Below are positions 25,764-34,131 of a DNA stretch of 34,309 nt, piece after piece. Under the pieces are notes generated by a model. It worked only from the letters and a program-made list of their open reading frames with translations. It was not told the DNA's origin and did no database searches. Position 1 is the first letter of the stretch, and each line of letters starts with the position of its first letter. Origin of the DNA: an uncultured Gammaproteobacteria bacterium. GTDB lineage: Bacteria > Pseudomonadota > Gammaproteobacteria > PS1 > Pseudothioglobaceae. The DNA lies in the NCBI GenBank assembly GCA_913057955.1, contig CAJXOB010000012.1, forward strand, positions 1 to 34,309. The letters run 5' to 3'. Position numbers and translations under genes: made by a program.

Positions 25764-27005
25764 TTAGTCAGCACTTGCAATGATCTTAGCATATTTAGCT
25801 TGAGCATCCTCAGCACTCATATACAAATCACTCCAAAATGTTGTCATCAGTTCATTAATCTGATTGCTTGTATCGGGTGAAAGAAGAATATCGCCTGAAG
25901 GCAGAACATTTCCACCTGCAAGAATCTTCAAACCTTTCTGCATACAATCATTCGCAGTTGACATATCGATGTCACCACGGATTGGCAATGAACCTTTTTT
26001 CAAGTTAAAAGCGACTTGAACTGCTGGAGATACAAGAAGTGCAGCAAGCTCTTTTTGAGCTGCTTCGACATCCGCATCATCCTGAACTGGGAAGTAAAAA
26101 GCGTCTCCACCAGTGTCCAGTATTTCACGATTTCCTAAACCAGGAAGACATGAATAATCAGTTCCAGCAACAGAGCCAGCTACGCTAAACTCACCTTGCG
26201 CCCAGTCTCCATGAATTTGACCACCTGCTTTACCAGTTATTACTAGATTAGTAGCCATATTCCAGTCACCAACGTTTGATCCAATAGCCATTTTACGGGC
26301 ATCATCAAAAGCCTTCCATACACGAGCGTATTCAGAACCACCCGCAACTGTAGCGTCTTTATCACGATTAACTGCGTACCAAGCATCTTCACTAACTAGT
26401 GCTGTAGCTAATACACCAAAAGTTAGGCCAGTTTGCCATCCCTGCTGACCTTGGGCCAAAGGAACGATTCCGTTAGCACGAAGTGCAGGACCCGCAGCAA
26501 CAAACTCATCCCAGTTTGATGGAACAGCTACACCAGAACTTTCATAAGCTTCATGACTTAGCCACAACCATTGAGCTGAGTGAATGTTCACAGGCGCACA
26601 ATAAACACGACCATCAACAGTACATGCGTCTAGTAGATTGCTTGGATAGATAACATTTCTCCAGTTGTTTTCTGAAGCAACATCAGTTAAATCCAAAAGT
26701 AGACCAGCTTCAATTAATTCTTCAGCTTGACGTCCATGGTTAAGTTGAGTAGCTCCCATTGGCTCACCACCAATGATTCTACTGATAATAATAGGTCTTG
26801 CAACACCGCCTGAACCGGCAATCGCACCATCAACCCATTTGTTACCAGTCGCATCGAAAGCTTTAGCAAGCTCTGCAACGGCATTTGCCTCTCCACCAGA
26901 TGTCCACCAGTGTGTAACTTCTAGTTCAGTTGCTGATGCTACATTGACCACACCTGTTATAAGCGCAGTTGCAACAAGAGCTGACCTTTTTATCATTTTT
27001 CTCAT
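25764..27005 (-). CDS. CUT1 sugar-binding protein (beta-glucoside system)
   Basis: A periplasmic binding protein of 413 residues. The signal peptide covers about 1-25 (MRKMIKR, core, NVASA/TEL). The mature start LEVTHWWTSGGEANAV is typical of glucose/mannose-type CUT1 binding proteins and is shared with the third system (VEVLHWWTSGGEAASV). The ATG at 27003-27005 has AGGAGAGAG a few bases upstream. A longer frame from a TTG at 27077 runs through the operator and is not a real start. Co-location with the GH1 enzyme suggests a beta-glucoside ligand. Confidence 0.92.
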   Translation of the reverse strand: MRKMIKRSALVATALITGVVNVASATELEVTHWWTSGGEANAVAELAKAFDATGNKWVDGAIAGSGGVARPIIISRIIGGEPMGATQLNHGRQAEELIEAGLLLDLTDVASENNWRNVIYPSNLLDACTVDGRVYCAPVNIHSAQWLWLSHEAYESSGVAVPSNWDEFVAAGPALRANGIVPLAQGQQGWQTGLTFGVLATALVSEDAWYAVNRDKDATVAGGSEYARVWKAFDDARKMAIGSNVGDWNMATNLVITGKAGGQIHGDWAQGEFSVAGSVAGTDYSCLPGLGNREILDTGGDAFYFPVQDDADVEAAQKELAALLVSPAVQVAFNLKKGSLPIRGDIDMSTANDCMQKGLKILAGGNVLPSGDILLSPDTSNQINELMTTFWSDLYMSAEDAQAKYAKIIASAD

Positions 27006-27062
27006 AGTCTCTCTCCTAATTTTAATTAAAATACAAAAATTGTTCCAGAAGACAATAACTAA

Positions 27063-27076
27063 TGGAACCGGTTCCA
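27063..27076. promoter_or_regulatory. LacI-family operator of importer system 2
   Basis: A perfect 14-bp palindrome, TGGAACCGGTTCCA, abutting the -10 of the binding-protein promoter. It differs from the agl operator only by the symmetric G/C pair flanking the central CG. Likely bound by the divergent LacI protein at 27209-28240. Confidence 0.86.
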
Positions 27077-27107
27077 ATTATAAATAAATAAATAAATCAC
27101 TTATGTG
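27077..27107 (-). promoter_or_regulatory. Promoter of the system 2 binding-protein gene
   Basis: On the minus strand a consensus TTGACA (27102-27107) and a consensus TATAAT (27077-27082) are 19 bases apart; a TTTATA at 17-base spacing is an alternative. A second TTTGACA unit lies 10 bases upstream of the first, forming the repeat element described in the findings. Confidence 0.72.
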
Positions 27108-27173
27108 TCAAAGTATGTCAAATTGTAATGTTTAATATCAAAATTAAATTTAAGATATAGCTAAAATAAACCC

Positions 27174-27179
27174 TATAAA
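27174..27179 (+). promoter_or_regulatory. Possible -10 element of the second LacI gene
   Basis: TATAAA on the plus strand with a weak TTAAGA 18 bases upstream, 29 bases before the ATG. Weak prediction. Confidence 0.3.
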
Positions 27180-27208
27180 ATAACATTTATTCATGAACAA
27201 AAAATTTT

Positions 27209-28240
27209 ATGTCAACAATTAGAGATGTAGCAAAGTTAGCAGGTGTTGGAATTGGAACTGTTTCCAGAGTGTTGTCTGACAATGGATCTGTTTCTCAAAA
27301 AACCCTCGCAAAAGTTAATGATGCGATGGCCGCACTTAACTTTACGCCCAACAGCTCAGCTCGCGCATTATCCTCAAAAAAATACAACACAATTGGTATC
27401 TGGGGCACTGAAACTTCTGGTGAGCTTGACAGGAAAACTCTTATAAAAATTGAACACGAGCTTGAGCCATTTAATATCAAAATAATTGTTACTGATGGTG
27501 ATAAAAAATCTACGAAAAACAATACTCATAATAGCCCTCGAACAACACACAGAAAATCTATTGAAAATATTTTTAGAAGCGGTTGTGATGGATTAATCAT
27601 ATGGGGATCTGATATTCCAGATCTTGAGATTATTCAAATTGAAAATGAACACCCTAATATTGTCCTACTAAATAATAAAATTGACCTTCTACCAAATAAA
27701 TGCTTTACTTTTGACCATTATCAGGCAGGTTATCTTGCAGCTAAAAATTTAATTGATAATGGCCATACAAAAATTGCATGCATTACTGGTTGGCTTGATA
27801 CTGATGATGGAAATCTGAGGCAACAAGGATTTTTAGACGCCCTTAATGACAATAATATTGACATCCCAAACACTTTAATTTTTGAAGGAAATTACACTTT
27901 CCGCAAGGGCTATGAAGGCGCGCTACATTTATTAAATCAAAAAACTCCCTTTACTGCTATTTTTTGCGGAAATGATCAATCTGCTATGGCAGCGATTTCA
28001 GCTCTTACAAAGAAAGGATTTAATGTGCCAAATGATATTTCAATTATGGGATACGATGATATGAATATCGCATCCTATACCTTGCCTCCATTAAGTACTA
28101 TTCAGATGCCTTTTCAGAAAATGGCTATCTCTGCAACTAGACGTCTATTAAATCTATGCTATAACTTAGACCTAGAAGTTAATTATGATTTTCCAATTAA
28201 ACTAATTAACAGAGAGAGTGTCAGAAATTTAAAGGATTAA
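27209..28240 (+). CDS. LacI-family repressor of importer system 2
   Basis: A 343-residue LacI/GalR regulator. The helix-turn-helix is at about 4-25 (IRDVAKLAGVGIGTVSRVL), with hinge NSSARALSSKK and a C-terminal sugar-binding domain. It is divergent from the binding-protein gene, whose operator lies 130 bases away. It is a close paralogue of aglR. In the recognition helix the two differ at one position, GIGT here against GIGS in AglR, and they also differ in the hinge. The stop codon lies 2 bases from the stop of the convergent aldo/keto reductase gene. Confidence 0.93.
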   Translation: MSTIRDVAKLAGVGIGTVSRVLSDNGSVSQKTLAKVNDAMAALNFTPNSSARALSSKKYNTIGIWGTETSGELDRKTLIKIEHELEPFNIKIIVTDGDKKSTKNNTHNSPRTTHRKSIENIFRSGCDGLIIWGSDIPDLEIIQIENEHPNIVLLNNKIDLLPNKCFTFDHYQAGYLAAKNLIDNGHTKIACITGWLDTDDGNLRQQGFLDALNDNNIDIPNTLIFEGNYTFRKGYEGALHLLNQKTPFTAIFCGNDQSAMAAISALTKKGFNVPNDISIMGYDDMNIASYTLPPLSTIQMPFQKMAISATRRLLNLCYNLDLEVNYDFPIKLINRESVRNLKD

Positions 28241-28249
28241 GTCTAATCC
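28234..28249. terminator. Short hairpin at the LacI/aldo-keto reductase convergence
   Basis: GGATTA and TAATCC pair over 6 bp around a 4-base loop, covering both stop codons. In the minus direction it is followed by TTTAAATTT. A weak terminator at best. Confidence 0.3.
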
Positions 28250-29103
28250 CAAGGATAAACCAATTCATTTGGCTCAAGATTTGGAACAAGTCTTTGATTT
28301 CTTGCTAAATTATATATTTTGTCCATATCGCTTTCAGCAATATGAAAGTCATAAACGTCGATATTCTCTTTTAATCTATCTGAATTGGCAGTCTTCGGAA
28401 TTGCAACAGCATTTTGCTGAATAATCCATCTTAATGCAATTTGTGCAGGTGTTTTATTATATTTATCCGATAAATTGATAATGACATCATCTTTCGCAAC
28501 ATCTCCCCGGCATATTGGGCAATAAGCTACTGGAATAACATCTAAGCTCTTCATTGTAGTAAGAAGTTTAGATTGTGAAAGAAATGGGTGATACTCTATC
28601 TGATTGCAAAAGAGGTCATTGAAGCCGAAATTTACACATTCTTTTAATAAATTAGAATTGAAGTTTGCAACACCAATTTCTTTAGCTTTTTGACTGTCTT
28701 TAATTTCATACATTATCTCAAGCATGTCAGCTAAGTTAGTTTCAAACCTCGGCCAATGTATTAATAACAAATCAACATAATCAGTCTTCAAATTTAAAAG
28801 ACTCTTTTCAAAGGATTGAATAATACTTTTATTTTGTAACAGAGGTCCCGACCCTCCTGAAGGAGTCCAGCTTATGGTATTAATTTTTGTTGTTAAAAAT
28901 AACTCTTCTCTATCAATTTTGGAGTCAATTATTCCAGCACCAACCTGAGATTCATTTTCATACATTGCTGCAGCGTCAATGTGGCGATAACCAAGATCTA
29001 ACGCTTCTGATACAACTCTTGAGCATTTCTTTTGATCAAGGTCCCAAGTGCCAAGACCTATTAAGGGTATCGCTAATCCAGCTTTTGTAAGGGTTTCAGC
29101 CAT
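28243..29103 (-). CDS. Aldo/keto reductase
   Basis: A 286-residue NAD(P)H-dependent oxidoreductase of the aldo/keto reductase family. The catalytic tetrad is D43, Y48, K73 and H116. The cofactor-phosphate segment AIPKTANSDRLKEN fits NADPH use. Similar proteins reduce sugar aldehydes, 2,5-diketogluconate or methylglyoxal; the substrate here is unknown. It is 19 bases after the ATPase gene, the last member of the third importer unit, so a sugar or sugar-derived carbonyl is the likely substrate by context. Confidence 0.9.
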   Translation of the reverse strand: MAETLTKAGLAIPLIGLGTWDLDQKKCSRVVSEALDLGYRHIDAAAMYENESQVGAGIIDSKIDREELFLTTKINTISWTPSGGSGPLLQNKSIIQSFEKSLLNLKTDYVDLLLIHWPRFETNLADMLEIMYEIKDSQKAKEIGVANFNSNLLKECVNFGFNDLFCNQIEYHPFLSQSKLLTTMKSLDVIPVAYCPICRGDVAKDDVIINLSDKYNKTPAQIALRWIIQQNAVAIPKTANSDRLKENIDVYDFHIAESDMDKIYNLARNQRLVPNLEPNELVYPWD

Positions 29104-29122
29104 ACTGGAATTATAATCGACT

Positions 29123-30220
29123 TTATCGTATTCTTAAACCTGAGTTAGGGTCAAATAATATGGCCTTACTGGTATCTACTTGAAGTTCAAATCCCTTACC
29201 CGCAGAGTTTCCAGATTCCGGACTTAATCTTGCCATAACCTCATTTTCATTCCATTGACCTATCGCTACAGTATCTGCGCCCATAGGCTCAATAACTTCA
29301 ACATCAAATTTAATTTTTTGAACAAATGAATTATCAGCAGCCGAAGGCTGTATTTCAGTAAGCATCTCTGGTCGAATCCCCAACAAAACAACATCTAAAT
29401 TTGATTTAATTAGAGCCTCAGTACATGGGATTATTAATTCATATTTTTGTCCTCCACTCTCAATTACCAAGTTTTGGTCTTTAACAATACATTCAATGAA
29501 ATTCATTCCAGGTGAACCCATAAAATCAGCAACAAAATGACTTACTGGATCATTATATATTTCATAGGGAGTGCCTATCTGTTGCAACTCTCCATCCTTA
29601 AGGACTGCTATACGGTCTGCTAAAGTCATTGCTTCAATTTGGTCGTGAGTTACATAGACTATAGTTGTTCCAATGCGTTTGTGTAATTTTTTAATTTCAG
29701 TGCGCATTTCAACTCGAAGTTTTGCATCTAAATTTGACAAGGGCTCGTCAAAAAGAAAAACTTTTGGTGAGCGAGCGAGCGCCCTTCCCATTGCTACTCT
29801 TTGGCGCTGACCACCTGAAAGTTGTCCTGGCTTTCTGTCTAGCAAGTGATCAATTTGCAGAAGTTCAGACACCCTTTTAAGAATAGATGCCTGTTCATCT
29901 TTTGGTACCTTATTCATTTCCAAGCCAAAGCAAATATTTCTTGCAACACTCATTGTTGGATACAAGGCATAAGATTGAAACACCATGGCAATGTCTCTAT
30001 CTTTTGGAGACTCTTCAGAAACATTTTTTCCATCAATGATAATCTCACCGCTATTTAAATCTTCAAGCCCAGCAATCAAGTTCATTAGCGTAGATTTTCC
30101 GCAACCTGAAGGACCAATAAGAATTAAAAACTCACCATCTTTAATATCAAGATTTATATTTTTTAGTACTTCGGTTGAACCAAATGATTTATTAATTCCA
30201 TTAAGACTTATGCTTCCCAT
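29123..30220 (-). CDS. CUT1 sugar ABC transporter ATPase (glucose/mannose-type system)
   Basis: A 365-residue MalK-type ATPase. Walker A GPSGCGKST is at 36-44, LSGGQ at 134-138 and VFLFDE at 154-159, followed by a C-terminal TOBE-type region. AGGA lies seven bases before the ATG. A 75-base gap (30221-30295) of AT-rich sequence separates it from the permease gene; no promoter or terminator is evident there. It is a close paralogue of the ATPase of system 2. Confidence 0.93.
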   Translation of the reverse strand: MGSISLNGINKSFGSTEVLKNINLDIKDGEFLILIGPSGCGKSTLMNLIAGLEDLNSGEIIIDGKNVSEESPKDRDIAMVFQSYALYPTMSVARNICFGLEMNKVPKDEQASILKRVSELLQIDHLLDRKPGQLSGGQRQRVAMGRALARSPKVFLFDEPLSNLDAKLRVEMRTEIKKLHKRIGTTIVYVTHDQIEAMTLADRIAVLKDGELQQIGTPYEIYNDPVSHFVADFMGSPGMNFIECIVKDQNLVIESGGQKYELIIPCTEALIKSNLDVVLLGIRPEMLTEIQPSAADNSFVQKIKFDVEVIEPMGADTVAIGQWNENEVMARLSPESGNSAGKGFELQVDTSKAILFDPNSGLRIR

Positions 30221-30295
30221 TTTGTTATCCTGTTTTTATTATTTATTTTAATTTTCTATATTTAAGATGACACATTTAATCTATAAATTTACTAT

Positions 30296-31165
30296 TTATC
30301 CCTTTACTGCGCCTGCAGTAAGGCCACGAACAAAATATTTACCTGCAATAACATACACAGCTAGAGTTGGGAGCGCAGCAATAATAGCTGCAGCCATATC
30401 CACGTTATATTCTTTGCCACCAACTGACGTATTCACTAGGTTGTTTAGCGCTACAGTAATTGGCTGCGTTCCAGAGCCTGAATACACAACTCCGAATAAA
30501 AAATCATTCCATATTTGAGTGAACTGCCATATTATTGTTACTACAAATATTGGGGTAGACAAAGGAATAAAAATATGCCTAAAAATTGCAAAAAATCCCG
30601 CACCATCAAGTTTTGCCGCCCTTACTAGCTCTGTTGGTATTCCGACATAATAGTTACGGAAAAAAAGTGTTGTAAAAGCGACTCCGTATATAACATGGAC
30701 TAGTACTAAGCCTGTCACTGTGTTTGCTAAGCCCAACATTCCTAACAACTTTGCCATTGGTAATAGAATAACTTGGAATGGAATAAAACAACCAAACAAT
30801 AGTGCTCCAAACAAAAACTCGCTACCTTTAAATTTCCATTTAGCTAAAGAATAGCCATTAAATGCACCAACAATAGTTGAAATTATGACTGCTGGAAAAA
30901 CAATGCGAACACTGTTCCAAAAATATGGTGCTAAGCCTCTGCAATCACTTCCAGTGCAAGCTGATGACCAGGCTTTTTTCCAGGCATAAAAGGTTGGATC
31001 GATAGGAAGCGCCATCAAATTTCCACTTCGAATTTCTTCAATATCCTTAAGAGATGTTGTAAACATGACGTACAAAGGCGCTAGATATATAAACGCAAAG
31101 AAAATCAGTATCGAATAAATAAATGTGCGACCAATATTATATTTTGTCAGCTTAAGGCTACTCAT
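30296..31165 (-). CDS. CUT1 sugar ABC transporter permease, MalG type (glucose/mannose-type system)
   Basis: A 289-residue inner-membrane permease with about six helices and EAA loop ELVRAAKLDGAGFFAIF. The periplasmic loop has ACTGSDCRGL, matching the cysteine pair in the system 2 permease. The ATG overlaps the stop of the preceding permease by four bases (ATGA), so translation is coupled. The C-terminus FVRGLTAGAVKG is typical. Confidence 0.93.
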   Translation of the reverse strand: MSSLKLTKYNIGRTFIYSILIFFAFIYLAPLYVMFTTSLKDIEEIRSGNLMALPIDPTFYAWKKAWSSACTGSDCRGLAPYFWNSVRIVFPAVIISTIVGAFNGYSLAKWKFKGSEFLFGALLFGCFIPFQVILLPMAKLLGMLGLANTVTGLVLVHVIYGVAFTTLFFRNYYVGIPTELVRAAKLDGAGFFAIFRHIFIPLSTPIFVVTIIWQFTQIWNDFLFGVVYSGSGTQPITVALNNLVNTSVGGKEYNVDMAAAIIAALPTLAVYVIAGKYFVRGLTAGAVKG

Positions 31166-32034
31166 GATTTTTTCTCTCGTAATTCAGAATACAAATAAGG
31201 AATTAAAATGGCCAACACGCCAAACAACATAATCATAGCACTTGAAGCGCCAAGACCAATTTGCGCCCTATTGAAGGTAAATGTGTACATAAAATTAGCT
31301 GGTAAATCAGAGGCATATCCTGGGCCACCTCCAGTCAGCGCCTGAACTAGATCAAAACTCTTGATAGCTATATGAGTAAGAATAACAATAGCACTAAAAA
31401 AAACTGGCCTCATTAGAGGCAATATAACATGCCAATAAAGTTGAATGGTTGATGCGCCGTCGATTTTAGCGGCCTTAGTTAGGTTTTCATCTACTCCACG
31501 AAGCCCTGCCAAGAAAAGTGCCATTACAAAGCCACTTGATTGCCATACAGCTGCAATAACAATGGTATAAATTGCCATATCTTGTTCAACAAGCCAGCGA
31601 AATTCAAACCCTACAAAGCCCCAATCATTCATTAGCTTTTCAATTCCTAAGCCGGGGTTAAGGATCCATTTCCATGCCGTACCTGTGACAATAAAAGAGA
31701 TCGCCATTGGGTATAAATAAATTGTTCTTATTGCTCCTTCGACCCGAATTTTTTGATCAAGGAAAATTGCTAAGAGCAAGCCTAAAACTAATGCAATAAC
31801 AATAAATAAAATTAGAAAGATAAAAAGATTGTCAACTGCTACGTCCCATCGAGGGTTAGCAAATAAACGTCGATATTGATCGAGACCAACAAAGTCCCAT
31901 TGAGGCATCATTCTGCTTTTGGTTAACGACAGTAAACCAGTCCAGACAATGAAGCCATACATACAAATAACCATTACAATCGTAGTTGGTGCTAATACAA
32001 TTTTTGGTAGGTTTTTTTCTAGAAAATTTAGCAC
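31162..32034 (-). CDS. CUT1 sugar ABC transporter permease, MalF type (glucose/mannose-type system)
   Basis: A 290-residue inner-membrane permease with EAA loop NLTKAAKIDGASTIQLY. It has the standard length and lacks the N-terminal extension of its system 2 counterpart. The start is GTG at 32032-32034, without a clear ribosome binding site; no better start is in frame. It lies after the strong terminator that follows the binding-protein gene. Confidence 0.92.
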   Translation of the reverse strand: MLNFLEKNLPKIVLAPTTIVMVICMYGFIVWTGLLSLTKSRMMPQWDFVGLDQYRRLFANPRWDVAVDNLFIFLILFIVIALVLGLLLAIFLDQKIRVEGAIRTIYLYPMAISFIVTGTAWKWILNPGLGIEKLMNDWGFVGFEFRWLVEQDMAIYTIVIAAVWQSSGFVMALFLAGLRGVDENLTKAAKIDGASTIQLYWHVILPLMRPVFFSAIVILTHIAIKSFDLVQALTGGGPGYASDLPANFMYTFTFNRAQIGLGASSAMIMLFGVLAILIPYLYSELREKKS

Positions 32035-32058
32035 AATGAGTTATTATATTATTTAATT

Positions 32059-32089
32059 AAAAAAATGGGGCGCCTAATTTAGGCGCCCC
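32059..32089 (-). terminator. Intercistronic terminator between binding protein and permease genes, system 3
   Basis: GGGGCGCCTA (32067-32076) and TAGGCGCCCC (32080-32089) form a perfect 10-bp GC-rich stem with a 3-base loop. On the minus strand it is followed by an A and seven T. It is the strongest terminator in the window. Confidence 0.9.
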
Positions 32090-32161
32090 TAATCTAAACT
32101 TCAACCAAAAGTAAGGAGACGAATCAAAACTTTTGGTATTAATTTAGAAAACTAACAACTT

Positions 32162-33409
32162 TTACATTGCAGCCTTGATTGAAGCAACTAGCTGAGCAAC
32201 ACCATCCGCAGCACTCTGATCAGAGTTGAAGAAGTTTGTTGCAGAGTCTGTTACCGCACCACCTACTGCTGAAGACATCGCCATACCGTGAGCAAAACTT
32301 GGTACTAGAGATCCACTAGCAGAAGCTGAAACAAATGCGTCCATTGAATCATGAGCACACGTATCGAATTCAGCTCTTGAAACGCCTAAACGTGCAGGAA
32401 TAGATCCCTTGTTTAGATTAAATACTGTTTGGAAATCAGTACCTAAAATTTCAGCTGCCATTACGTTTTGAGCTTCAGTGCTTGCTGCATCTGATTGCGC
32501 AAAAAATGCAAATGAGTCTATGTTAAACGTATGAGCACCAGAAGTTCCTGGAGCCGCAGTACATACATAGTCAGTTCCAACGCTCTTACCAGCTACTTTA
32601 AATTCGCCTTTAGCCCAGTCACCCATTATTTGACTACCCGCTTTACCTTCAATTACCATTGAAGTCGCAACGTTCCAGTCACGTCCTGGTGAGTTTGCAT
32701 CAACAAATTGACGTAAGTTTCCGAAAGTTTCGAAGACTTTTAAAGTTGTAGCACTGTCTAAAGCGTCCATATCTAGATCAACAAAAGCCTTGTTATAGTA
32801 ATCAGCACCACCAACACCAAGAACAACTGCTTCAAATACAGTTGCGTCCTGCCATGGCTGTCCACCATGTGCTAAAGCGATAAAGCCAGCATTTTGAAGT
32901 TTTTTCGCTTGAACCATGAAGTCATCCCAAGTTGTTGGAATAGTAGCACCTGCGTAAGCATATACTTCAGGATTAGACCACATCCAATTTACACGGTGAA
33001 CGTTTACTGGAGCGGCAACATATTTACCGTTGTGCTTCATTACATCAGAAACAACTGCAGGCAATAAATTGTCCCAGTCATTTGCTTGTGCAACGCCATC
33101 AATGTCAGCTAAAAATCCTAAATCGCCCCATTCTTGGATTGATGGACCTTTAATTTGAGCAGCAGTTGGAGGATTACCAGAAATAGCTCTAGACTTTAAA
33201 ACAGTCATCGCATTTTCACCACCACCACCAGCAACAGCGAAGTCAGTCCAACCAACTCCAGCTCCACTTAGTTTTTCTTTTAGATAATTTACACTTGCAG
33301 CTTCACCACCACTTGTCCACCAGTGTAATACCTCAACTTCTGCAGCACTTACTGCAGCCGAACTTGCTAGAAGCGCTGTAGCTGCTAGCGTAGATATTGT
33401 ATTCTTCAT
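32162..33409 (-). CDS. CUT1 sugar-binding protein (glucose/mannose type)
   Basis: A periplasmic binding protein of 415 residues. The signal peptide covers about 1-22 (MKNTIS, core, AAVSA/AEV). The mature start VEVLHWWTSGGEAASV and the MVIEGKAGSQIMGDWAKGEF segment are typical of glucose/mannose-type binding proteins such as GtsA of Pseudomonas. The ATG at 33407-33409 has GGAG six bases upstream; the longer in-frame start at 33448 lacks this. No GGAA-N4-TTCC operator is found upstream, unlike the other two systems. Confidence 0.92.
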   Translation of the reverse strand: MKNTISTLAATALLASSAAVSAAEVEVLHWWTSGGEAASVNYLKEKLSGAGVGWTDFAVAGGGGENAMTVLKSRAISGNPPTAAQIKGPSIQEWGDLGFLADIDGVAQANDWDNLLPAVVSDVMKHNGKYVAAPVNVHRVNWMWSNPEVYAYAGATIPTTWDDFMVQAKKLQNAGFIALAHGGQPWQDATVFEAVVLGVGGADYYNKAFVDLDMDALDSATTLKVFETFGNLRQFVDANSPGRDWNVATSMVIEGKAGSQIMGDWAKGEFKVAGKSVGTDYVCTAAPGTSGAHTFNIDSFAFFAQSDAASTEAQNVMAAEILGTDFQTVFNLNKGSIPARLGVSRAEFDTCAHDSMDAFVSASASGSLVPSFAHGMAMSSAVGGAVTDSATNFFNSDQSAADGVAQLVASIKAAM

Positions 33410-33480
33410 ATTTTTCTCCATTGAAATAATATTAACTCCGCCCATCATTGAGCAGAATTACGAATTAGTTTATTACTGAC

Positions 33481-33521
33481 TTTGTATCGCAATGTGTTGA
33501 TTTGTTACAAAATATGACAAA
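33481..33521 (-). promoter_or_regulatory. Candidate promoter and repeat element of system 3
   Basis: An element at 33501-33521 with TTTGT/ACAAA arms resembles those upstream of gnd and system 2. Read on the minus strand its inner half gives TTGTAA, with TACAAA 18 bases further on as a weak -10. The rest of the 209-base gap (33410-33618) shows no clear terminator or LacI-type operator. Confidence 0.33.
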
Positions 33522-33618
33522 TTGAAGCGAAACGACAAGCGGAAGAATCTATTGGAGAAAAGTCATCCTGACTATGAATCTGGGTTTAACTTTCATGAAT
33601 AAGTTTATTGTTAAAGAG

Positions 33619-34023
33619 TTATTTACTTATGTCGAACTCAAATGGTACCCTAGAAGAATGGTGATGCCTAATTGGTGAGTCACATGACAAATCAATTAAA
33701 AAACTATACCAGGAGATGTATTTTTTATCGCCCTTACTTTTCAAGTTAAAAACATAGCTTCCAGTTAGCAAGTAAACACTTCCTGGTAACTCTTTTTTTA
33801 TAGTTTTATTAATATCGACTTCGACTGAGGCTTGGCCTTTTATAGCTAGTTCAAAATAACCTTTTATTTGCTCTTGAGTCGATAATAATCTTGGGATAAA
33901 AGTAGGTAAAAGCGTACTATCTTTATGATACATACTCAAAATACCTTTTAAATTTCCATTATTAAAATACTCAGCCCACTGGCTAATAATGCTTTCAGGA
34001 CTCACAATTTGACTAGTTTTCAT
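33619..34023 (-). CDS. NTF2-like (SnoaL/CaMKII-association-domain type) protein
   Basis: A 134-residue single-domain protein of the NTF2-like superfamily. The N-terminal helix (SIISQWAEYFNNGNLKGILSMYHKDSTLLPTF in outline) and the C-terminal RHHHSSRVPF match the family of bacterial proteins related to the CaMKII association domain. There is no signal peptide and the function is unknown. It lies between the sugar isomerase and the third importer, 108 bases after the isomerase stop, but may be an unrelated bystander. No ribosome binding site is obvious. Confidence 0.75.
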   Translation of the reverse strand: MKTSQIVSPESIISQWAEYFNNGNLKGILSMYHKDSTLLPTFIPRLLSTQEQIKGYFELAIKGQASVEVDINKTIKKELPGSVYLLTGSYVFNLKSKGDKKYISWYSFLIDLSCDSPIRHHHSSRVPFEFDISK

Positions 34024-34131
34024 AAAAAAAATTCTAAAAAATTATTGCTATTTTAAACTAGGTTCCACAATCTATCTACAATTAACCATTCAGTTGCTCG
34101 GCATTAATTGGACGTTTAAGTTAATTTTAAA

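Noticed and set aside
27006-27077. A longer N-terminus for the system 2 binding protein from a TTG inside the operator
   Set aside because: It would put coding sequence through the operator and transcription start and add a non-signal leader; the ATG at 27003-27005 has a strong AGGAGAGAG and a normal signal peptide.
27098-27118. A Pho box, because of the repeated TGTCA
   Set aside because: Pho box units are 11 bases apart with a CTGTCAT pattern; here the spacing is about 10 bases in one site and 8 in another, and the genes are not phosphate-related.
13228-30220. CRISPR arrays, insertion sequences or tRNA-associated att sites bounding the sugar region
   Set aside because: No spaced direct repeats, transposase-like proteins, terminal inverted repeats or tRNA genes were seen; the paralogy of the three ABC cassettes is at protein level only.
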